A stretch of 64,000 nt of DNA from Larix kaempferi (Eukaryota; Streptophyta; Pinopsida; Pinales; Pinaceae), in contig BSBM01000994.1 of NCBI GenBank assembly GCA_027924585.1, forward strand, positions 14,779,001 through 14,843,000, given 5' to 3'. The first letter of the stretch is position 1. Each line of letters begins with the position of its first letter. The notes beneath the pieces are model-generated. The model made no database searches, was not told the DNA's origin, and worked only from the letters and a program-made list of their open reading frames with translations. Of the stretch, positions 56,285 through 64,000 are shown in pieces. The translations under genes and the position numbers were made by a program.

Positions 56285-57049
56285 TGTAATCAAATCTAAG
56301 ACACACAAGAATAAGTCATATTTGGAAAGGAAAGAACATCTTATCTTTATTGATGAATGAAAGCAAGTACATAAAGTTATACCTTCCTTCAAGCTTGGCA
56401 CTTCACGAAACCTAGATTCAAGGTCTCCTGCTTCTGTTCTCCAAGGATTCCAGCCTCTAATCAATTGTGCTAGGGTTTACCAAAACTGAAAGACAAGAGG
56501 GGGGATGAGGGTGTGCATTCCTCCAGCATAACTTTGTAATTGGGCTTAGTCCCCTCACATGGCCCTTCTACCCTCCTTATATAATCAGTGAAGGAGAGGA
56601 AAAGAAGTTATAACCGCTCAAGAGGTTTCCCAACCAACTTAACTTACTCGAATTTCAAGATTTTGACCAAAATAGGAGTGTACTCTACTCTATAGTAGAC
56701 AAAGTAGCATACATATGGAGTTGAGCGCTACCTAAATGAAGCAAAGTAGGGTACACACGCCACTATCATGCCTTTGTACCAGCACTCATGTTGAAAAATG
56801 GCCAAAAACAGGCTTTTCTGCTCATTTTCAGGAGATGGTTTGGTCTGGAAAAATGTTCCTAAGGGTCATATACATCAAATGGGTCAAGAATGAGGTAACT
56901 TCAACCATTTCTAGTGTCCCAAATGACTCCTCCATCCACAAATGTCCTGTTGTGTGATTGAACTTGATCTCAAGAAGTGTCATCATGCGACCAAGGGAAG
57001 CAAGTGTCGTCACGGACAGAGAGGTGTCATTTCAAGCTATAATAGCACA
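56285..57049 (-). repeat. Possible reversed solo LTR
   Basis: Between TGTAATC (56285) and ...AATAGCACA (57049) the sequence looks like an LTR read on the minus strand: TGTGCTATTATAGC start, TATATAAGG TATA-like motif (about 56573-56581), GATTACA end, and no coding frame. No partner and no TSD were found, so the bounds are uncertain. Confidence 0.35.
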
Positions 57050-57430
57050 TTGAGTTTCTAGTCATGCTCCTTGGTTTGAATCATACACCTACTACATTTC
57101 AGCCATGCATGTACACCATGGTAGATGAACAAATTTGTAATTATGTTTCAAAATTTTCTAATGATATGTTTGTTTGCAATAAGGTTTGGGAAGAATGCTT
57201 GGCTATTGTGCTAACCCTTGTGGAAGATATATCTTTCCATGCAAATGGATCCAAGAATGAGAGGGGAAAGATTGAAATCATGAATATTAATCATATGTAT
57301 GTGCAAGTAAGTACCAACATGCATGATGGGATGATTTGGGATACTCATGGTGGACAAAGTTCAAGAAGCAACACAAAAGGATTCTTTATGTTCTCACAAG
57401 TAAGCATTAAGGAAGAAGTCTCTTGCTAGT
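57050..57430 (+). pseudogene. pol: gypsy RT fragment of the right-block element
   Basis: MLLGLNHTPTTFQPCMYTMV followed by KFSNDMFVCNKVWEECLAIV corresponds to the RT boxes M-P-F-G-L-x-N-A-P-x-T-F-Q-R-x-M and F-x-D-D-x-x-V-x-S/N-K-x-x-E-E-H-L. The second aspartate box reads N-D. This is the only pol piece seen for the element and it supports a gypsy-type identity. Confidence 0.65.
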
Positions 57431-57459
57431 TAGGAGAGGCAAAAATGATGATTTAAGAG

Positions 57460-58383
57460 TGTCACAGCGTAATTTTCCACCTTGTGAGAATCAACATTCT
57501 TTGGCCTTCAGGATCCATTTCATTGACTCAGATTCACTTTATGTCCTCCAGAAAACACAAATTTTCTCTATTTTTCTTCCTGTACGCTTGCTGTCCCATT
57601 ATAGCCAGGGTACACACAGGCTATTCCACTATAGCCTGCGGGTACGAATTAAAATGGTAAAAATCATTAGAAAATTAATTTTTACTCCCAAAAATCGGTC
57701 TTAGGGTGACCTTTGGCCCTCCATATACCCTAAAACACCTCGACGTGTCCTTTCACTTACCTTTGGAAGGCTATATATTGAGCTCTTATGGTGTATCGAA
57801 GGGAGGAGAAAGAGAGAGCAAGATAATTCTAGTGTATTTTTGTCGTGACTTGAGTCTACACTCATTGATCCTTATTGTTGTTAACTCCTTATGTTCACCT
57901 ACCAAACTCCTTTCATAGTTTGAGTTTGCCATCGCATGGCGGATTGAAGTGGTGGAGGCACAAGTGGAGAGATCCAGTTCTTGGTTTAGATTGGTTGCTG
58001 GCAAGAGGTCGTATATTGTACTTCTTGTTATTCATTGATGGAAATACTCATTTTCTCGTCCAATTGATGTTGTGAATATTGTTAAATTACATTGGGTTAT
58101 ATTCACTTATGATATCATGGATCATGCTATTGATTATGCTAATGTATTTCATATGTTATATGCACTTGCTTGTACTTGTTGTTGAGGCTAATATGTAGGT
58201 TCAAGTGTAGAGGTTGAAATCTCAACGGTGATCTACTTCAAACATCCAGTTGAAGGTTTGTCTTTTCTCCATTATATTAGCATTATCATTTATATAGCAT
58301 TGCATTGGGAATTGAGTCATTTTCTGGTAGTCATCTGTCTATTGTGGTCTTCCACAAGCCATAGGAAGTTTTATCCATAACAA
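57460..58383 (+). mobile_element. Solo LTR of the gag-only element family
   Basis: 924 bp, TGTCACAGCG...CATAACA. It matches the LTRs at 5941-6880 and 13978-14918 in the opposite orientation from end to end (for example KWWRHKW.D and CTGGTAGTCATCTGTCTATTG). Flanks AAGAG (57455-57459) and AAGAT (58384-58388) form a 4-of-5 TSD. Confidence 0.88.
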
Positions 58384-58388
58384 AGATA

Positions 58389-59160
58389 TTATGGGAGTGA
58401 GGGATGGTTGCCTCATACTTGCATTACCAATTTTCACTCACCCATTCAGCCTATAATGGGGTGTCACAAGAGAAGGCATTGGCGCAAATTTGATGGAGAT
58501 TGGGTACTCCAATGCTTTTGAAAGAAGAAGGTTGCATCAATTTGAGAAGCATGACCTTATGACAACCATCATGCATGTCATGGCATGGTTCAAATCAGTT
58601 TTGAAAGATAACATGTGGATGGTCAAATCTGATCACAAAGGTTGGATGCACTTCTTGTTAAAGGGATATTTCTATAACAAAAAACAAGAAGAAGGGGGAG
58701 ATGTCCAGGCCCATGTTTTTTATGAGAAGTACCACGGAGGGTGGAAGCATGGAGATCAGCTCATGGATCTGGATCTCAACGAGGTATTCACACACATAAG
58801 AATAATCGTCTTGATGCCTATATCATCCTTGAAGAGGATATTTGGGGAGGCTACCCTTGTCTCACCCTTAGAGGGCCATCATGAATCCTTGAAGACTTGT
58901 AGAAGAAGAGGAGAGGGGTTTCCATGGGGAGATCTCAAGGAGGATGAATTTATACATGGAGGAGATCATAATAAATGTAAATTAGACCGAATCAAAAGAT
59001 GGGGATGCATTCCACTATGCCTCATCATTCGTTTAATTTTGTCCCAAGGAGGAGATTTGCTTAGTAGAGAGGCAACTTTGGAGGGAGTACAAGTTTTGCA
59101 ATGGAATTTTTGTAGCAGCATCAACTGAAGTTCCTTTAGGACAAGAAATACTGGGAGAAG
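58389..59160 (+). pseudogene. Unidentified ORF of the right-block element
   Basis: A 213-codon plus-strand frame (58490-59128) with M-x-x-M-A-W-F-K-S and W-M-V-K-S-D-H-K-G-W-M-H motifs, aromatic and charged. I recognise no family. It sits between a gypsy RT fragment and the 3' LTR fragment and ends just before the family C solo LTR. It could be decayed pol or accessory sequence. Confidence 0.35.
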
Positions 59161-59165
59161 AGGAT

Positions 59166-59743
59166 TGTCATGTCCCCATACAACTAACAACTTGTCAAGT
59201 CACTAGCCCATTAGATTCCCATGGGACCTAGTGAAAATCATCAATAATTTGGGAATTAAGGATTTTCCAAAGTTTTCCTAGGACCACATGGAAATAAATT
59301 ATTAAAGGAAAATTAATCTAAGTCAACTAAGGAATCCTAAGCAAGGTTGGGGAGGAAAAAATGGCATCATAGGAATCTTATCCAAGGTGTGGAAAGGTTC
59401 ATTAAACATCAAGAATATTAGTGGAAGATTTTTAGAAAGTAATAATTGCCTAGTAATTAATTGCTCATGATGCTCATCAAATGTGGGATCAAGCCCATAT
59501 CCCATCTAGTCCCTATGGGTTTAGGAGAAGAAAATATTAATTGTTGGGATTAATTTTGAACAGGGCATTAGTAGATAGGAGATTTAATATTTCTAATGTT
59601 TGTGATGATCCATAGTATTTTTATTTTCATGAATAAAGTAATGTTTGGATAAATATTAATAATTATGTGGCCAAGAGGGTGCATAGAGATAAGACTTGTC
59701 CATAAGAAGCTTTCCAAAGAATGAAGTTAGAAGAAAGCAGTCA
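59166..59743 (+). mobile_element. Family C solo LTR (intact)
   Basis: 578 bp, TGTCATGTCCCC...GAAAGCAGTCA, with a perfect TSD AGGAT (59161-59165, 59744-59748). It serves as the uninserted reference for 33943-34886/44187-44288. Confidence 0.92.
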
Positions 59744-59748
59744 AGGAT

Positions 59749-60749
59749 AGAGAGCGATGATAAAAAAGGAAACTAGATAAAACAAGGAAAAGCTGGTAGA
59801 AAGCAGAAAAGAAGAAAAAATAGAGCAAAGCAAAAAAGCAGTGGAAAAGCATACCAAAGCAGTAAAACTTAAGAAAATCAGGCTTAAAGCAGAAAAGCAG
59901 TGCACAAGCATAATAAAACAGTAAAAGTAAGAAATAAGAATTAAATCTATAAAGTAGGATAAACCAAGTAAAGAAGAAATAAAAAAATAAAATCTTCAGA
60001 AAGCAACAAGTTCTAAACTTACTCATGAAGGCACATTGGGCTAGGTAGCTTGCACAATAAAGTATAGAGAGCTTTCATAATTTTTGAAGATAAGAGGGAT
60101 TGGTAAAAGCATGAAAGAAGGAAAAATGATATAGGAAAGAAAAAAGGATAAATTTATCCAAGGAGGGCGAATTCATGAGGCAAGTGGATCCAAAATGAAA
60201 AAGCAACTTGCCAAAGAAGCCCCACTCATCACTAAATTCGAATTTCATAGATGGCAAATCCGAGAAAGCAAGAAGATAAGCTCAAATATGAAGCATAAGT
60301 TCATAAAAGGATTATTACAACTCATTTTCACATTTTTTATACATATTGCATTCATATTTTAGAGCTCTGAGCTTTCCATTGAGCTTGGAGATGTGCCCCT
60401 AGTCATCAACTGGGATATGTGCCCCTGCTATTTCTTCAGCTAGTTTATTCTTCAGCTAGTCGATTCTTCAGCTAGGATTATTGGAGGTTGGAATACAACC
60501 ATCATCATTGATATTAGAAGGTTATTCAAGTGTTTTGAGTTCTGATTTAATGATTTGAAGACGAATTGCATTTCCATTTAGTTTGAATTCTAGAGATCCT
60601 TGTTTTTCACAATCTTTATGGGATGTAATGAATGTAGTGAGTGCTATGATTGTTATGAGTGACCATTGAGAATATATATGTTGTAATTTATCAGTTATGA
60701 ACACTCTTCATATAATTTACGTACTTAATTCCATAAATAATCAGATTTT
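59749..60749 (+). other. Purine-rich and AT-rich end of the right-block element
   Basis: 59749-60010 is made of AAAGCAG/AAAAGCAGTG near-repeats. The rest has no gene. ATGTGCCCCTAGTCATC / ATGTGCCCCTGCTATT and TTCTTCAGCTAG (three times, 60435-60475) are short local repeats. Confidence 0.5.
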
Positions 60750-61214
60750 GATTAGAGTTCTGCAAACCCTTCCTAGATCTCATGGCAATTTTGACTAGTT
60801 TTCCATTTTTATGTGATTAACTGACTTCTGTTCCACGGATTTTCATTCTTTCAGTTTCTGATTTTATATAATAGTTTTAGTAACATAATACATTTCTTGT
60901 TTAAGTGATTAGTGAATATTTGATTCCTTCAAATTCGATTTGGAATTCTTCCTCTTATGTAGTCACAAAATTTTCTTTCTTTTACTAAGCTTCCAAAAGA
61001 TATCCCATTGAGTCAGAACAAGTAAATTTGAGACTGATTAGTGGTTTGGGACTATAAACATTACAATAACCTTCTTATTGATCCCAAATCTAATTTTGAA
61101 GATTGGGTGAGTTTAGTAGAGTCTAAGACTAGTTGACTATTTTTATTGAAAATTTCAGATTTAAAAACTTGGTGATTATTTAATATTCTCATAATCTGAT
61201 ATAGGGATATTAAA
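60750..61214 (+). repeat. LTR fragment D2 (3' LTR of the right-block element)
   Basis: Partner of 46350-46842 in the same orientation, ending GGGATATTAAA. Divergence and small indels are considerable, so the element is old. The left end is not defined. Confidence 0.6.
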
Positions 61215-61295
61215 AAAAACAACACATAAAATGAGATAAACGGGCTTCTTTAATGTAATGAAGGTCTATAAATTAATTCGTAACCCTTTAACAGT

Positions 61296-61313
61296 TCCCC
61301 AAAAATGATGCCA
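61296..61313 (-). promoter_or_regulatory. PBS-like site next to a possible LTR end
   Basis: The minus strand reads TGGCATCATTTTTGGGGA, close to the common plant gypsy form TGGCGCCATTTTTGGGGA. It lies 4 bp from CTAACA, a plausible LTR end (minus strand). The interior to its left is only about 80 bp before LTR D2. Confidence 0.45.
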
Positions 61314-63979
61314 AAAATGTTAGTCAATTTATTCATTGTTTAATCAATCATGCTACATTTAATTTATCAATATGGGGTGAAATATTATGAATTGTTAACA
61401 CAGTTTGTGCAAGGTTAATAACTTATCCCTAGCTTTCTTAACACTAGGATACAAGAAATTTTCATGAATCAGATTCAAAATCCCATGTGCTCAATCCTGA
61501 AATCAAATGGAAATCACTTGTATTCTTATGAGAACTTAACAAACTTGGAATTGAAACAGGTTCATTAGAAGCCAGCAGTTGAGTTGCTTCTTCTGAAACA
61601 GGTTGGGAGGAACAGGCCTCCTTGGGTGTTTGTCGACCCTATTGTCATTTATAGGTTCCATTGTCTTATCTATTTTTATTTTAAAGTTTTGTTGTATATT
61701 AACTTTTACTGTTTATTTTATAAGTTTATTTCATTTTCCCGAGTAAATGAATAATTTTGTATGAAATTGATTTGATTGAATAAAATAGTCTCTACATTTT
61801 TCCCCATGCAAAAAGGAACAGCATCGTACTCTAGTACAGAGACAGATTAAGGTAGATAGATATGATATGCAAATTACCAACATGATGGAAGTACTATTCT
61901 GTATATTCTGTTAGTTTATCTACTCATAGTGATTAGTATTATTTACTGCATTTCTTTATATTACTGTTCTTACTTCTATATTTTATTTCATCAAATAAAA
62001 GTTTATTGTCTTAGAAGATCATTACCATTCTTTATAATTATTATTGAAATCATTGCTAAAACAGAATTAAAAAAGATTGTAGAATCTCATCATACATAAC
62101 TGATATGTCATTTCAAGTTTCAATTTAAGGTTTGTAGTTTTCATTTATTTCTTTTCAAAGTTTACTATAATCTACTATTATTTCTATTATTGTACACACA
62201 GGACAGATAAGCAAACAGAAGTCTCATATCACAAACCTAGGGTTACATATTTCACTTTAAAAACCAAACTTCAAACTACTAAATTTATTATCAAACGATA
62301 GGAGCAAGGATATTAAAAGATATCTTTTATCTAAACAATTTCCAACTATTTTCCAAATCACATGTTCCTATAGCCATAAAATAAAAACACACAAATGCAT
62401 TCCTTTCTACATAATCAAGCTAGTTAAACAAGCTCCATGTTATTACATCTATTCATTATTTTATTAACATTAGACAAACCAAACATTTATATCGAAATCG
62501 TTCCTGTAGGTCGAGTAGTTTATTTACAAATATCATCTCCAGGGTTTAAGATATTACAATGTTTGTAGGAGAAGAGCAAAACATAAATCACAAACACTAG
62601 TTTGATGTCGAGAACGTATCGAAAAACAACATCAATTTTATACATACATAGCACACAATTTCTTTTCCCAATGTTTAAACATTTCATGAGTTCACATTCC
62701 ATAAAGAAAATGATAGCAACAGGTGTGTTCAAACCTAGTTGCACAACTATTATCATATTACATTAAATTCAAACACAGAGGTCTCATAAAACACAAATTC
62801 TTTCCACTTTATAAATCGACGAGTCACAGGTTTTGTTCACGTGCCAAGCCCCAAAACAACGAACACAAAACAGTCACGGCAACACAGTTTTGTAAATATT
62901 CTTTTATCTTATCAACTCAACAGTGTTCGAAACCCTTTTTAACAGAAGAACATTGCCCAGTTCAAAACTCAGAACCCAAACACTGTACAGTAACACTACA
63001 AACTATTACATCAACTCTGCAAACCGAGAAGTAACCTAATATCGGTGTAATACGAAGCAACATATGTTTTGAACCACGATTTCCAGAACAAGTGTTACAA
63101 GTTCAAAAGTTTTCCACAAATCTGCCAGGAGAACCTACAGAGGGTTTGCCACCAGGGCTTACCATTTTATAGCGTATTATCCATTTCCATCAAACCTAGC
63201 ACTGTAAATCCATAACAAAGGCAGTACCTGCCACACAAAACTGTAAGAAGTCAACAACGAGTTCCAACAAATGTTGATAAAGAAAAACTGTATTGTTTAA
63301 ACAGGGTTTCGAGTCGACTTACCTTCATATTAACAGATGGATGGAATGCTTCAAGCTTCCAATTCCTCCAACCAATGCAACAAAGAAGCATGCAATTGAA
63401 CTTTTATCAAACTTGGAGTTTAATCTCACTGAAAACCTAAACTGTCACATGACAAAAGCCTCAGGGATTCATTACCTTACAACTTCCAAACCCAAGAAAC
63501 TTATACAGTAAGTTTCAACATCAATATTGCAGAGTTGTAGTTACAGAGCCATCACAAACCACCCAGTGTCGAGCCCTGCTAACCAGCGGCTTGTCGGCCT
63601 CTTCCCCAAATGAAAACACCAAATGAATGCGTGAAGGAAAACAACAAATGTTAATGCAATACTGTCTTAGATTTCTCATATCTCAATGATTGAGGAAATA
63701 GATCAATGATCAAGACTTAGCCAGTAAAGCGATGATAGAACCAAGGCAGAGATATGACCAAGCACCATTAATAACCTCATTAAATAACCACCACAGTTGG
63801 AGTTCCATATCACCAGGGCTGAGCATACAGCTCGACGAACTATCACCATTCTTACCACTATATCACGTGGAGCCAGTAACACGTAGGAGCCATCGAATCA
63901 AACCACCACTATCACACAGGATTTCATTTAATGTTGAATCTCACGTATCATTTGCCAGACCCTTGACTGCAACAACATT

Positions 63980-63997
63980 AAATTTGTGACAGCGCCA
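63980..63997 (-). promoter_or_regulatory. Possible PBS at the window edge
   Basis: The minus strand reads TGGCGCTGTCACAAATTT. TGGCGC is a frequent plant gypsy PBS start, and its LTR would lie outside the window to the right. Confidence 0.3.
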
Positions 63998-64000
63998 AGT

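Larger units (their letters stand above)
61215..64000. other. AT-rich right flank, no gene recognised
   Basis: No coding frame with recognisable content. Two PBS-like motifs on the minus strand (61296-61313 and 63980-63997) suggest further LTR elements. TGTTAGTCAATTT at 61318 could be the end of an LTR whose other limit I cannot place. Confidence 0.4.

Noticed and set aside
58490-59128. Host gene
   Set aside because: It has no recognisable family, no upstream promoter features, and sits inside the decayed right-block element between an RT fragment and LTR D2.

Overview
This window looks like plant nuclear DNA, probably from a large-genome species such as a gymnosperm. That is an inference from the retroelement types and density; no host gene, rRNA, tRNA or organelle gene was recognised. 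Almost all of it is transposable-element sequence. Most elements are decayed LTR retrotransposons nested in one another on both strands, and I set boundaries from paired LTRs, target-site duplications (TSDs), primer-binding sites (PBS) and conserved protein motifs.

Left block (1284-32451). The outermost unit is a short-LTR (227/228 bp), minus-strand, pol-less element with a perfect TSD, ATCAC. Its single ORF was split by a plus-strand Ty3/gypsy element (1983-30534, TSD GTCTT/GTATT). That gypsy element was then hit by a minus-strand gag-only LTR element (5941-14918), a minus-strand Ty1/copia element (18691-25761, TSD GGTAC) and a solo copia LTR inside its 3' LTR (29144-29729, TSD ACAAA). Without its guests the gypsy element is about 11.9 kb. 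Its order is gag, protease, a second gag-like domain, RT, RNase H, integrase, then a TATA-preceded accessory ORF of about 950 codons.

Middle block (32452-46842). A gag pseudogene is followed by a solo-LTR-like repeat, family C (33943-34886 plus 44187-44288). It was hit twice: by a 466-bp solo LTR (TSD GGTTG) and by a complete minus-strand gypsy element related to the first (34887-44181, TSD ATAAA). Both target sites can be read uninserted in a second family C copy at 59166-59743. Next come the pol tail and LTR of a different copia element.

Right block (46350-61214). A poorly preserved gypsy-like element lies between two related LTR fragments. It is interrupted by a second copy of the copia family (47916-55037, plus strand), a probable reversed LTR, a solo LTR of the gag-only family (57460-58383) and the family C solo LTR (59166-59743, TSD AGGAT). 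The last 2.8 kb is AT-rich and has no recognisable gene, only two PBS-like motifs.

The most noteworthy points are: the two gag-type domains flanking protease in both gypsy copies; the accessory ORF with a possible promoter; a copia family whose two copies share the same internal deletions, intron-like inserts and 3' minisatellites; the gag-only element; and the repeat-bearing ORF of the outermost element. All coding regions carry stops or frameshifts, so none is likely to be functional as it stands.
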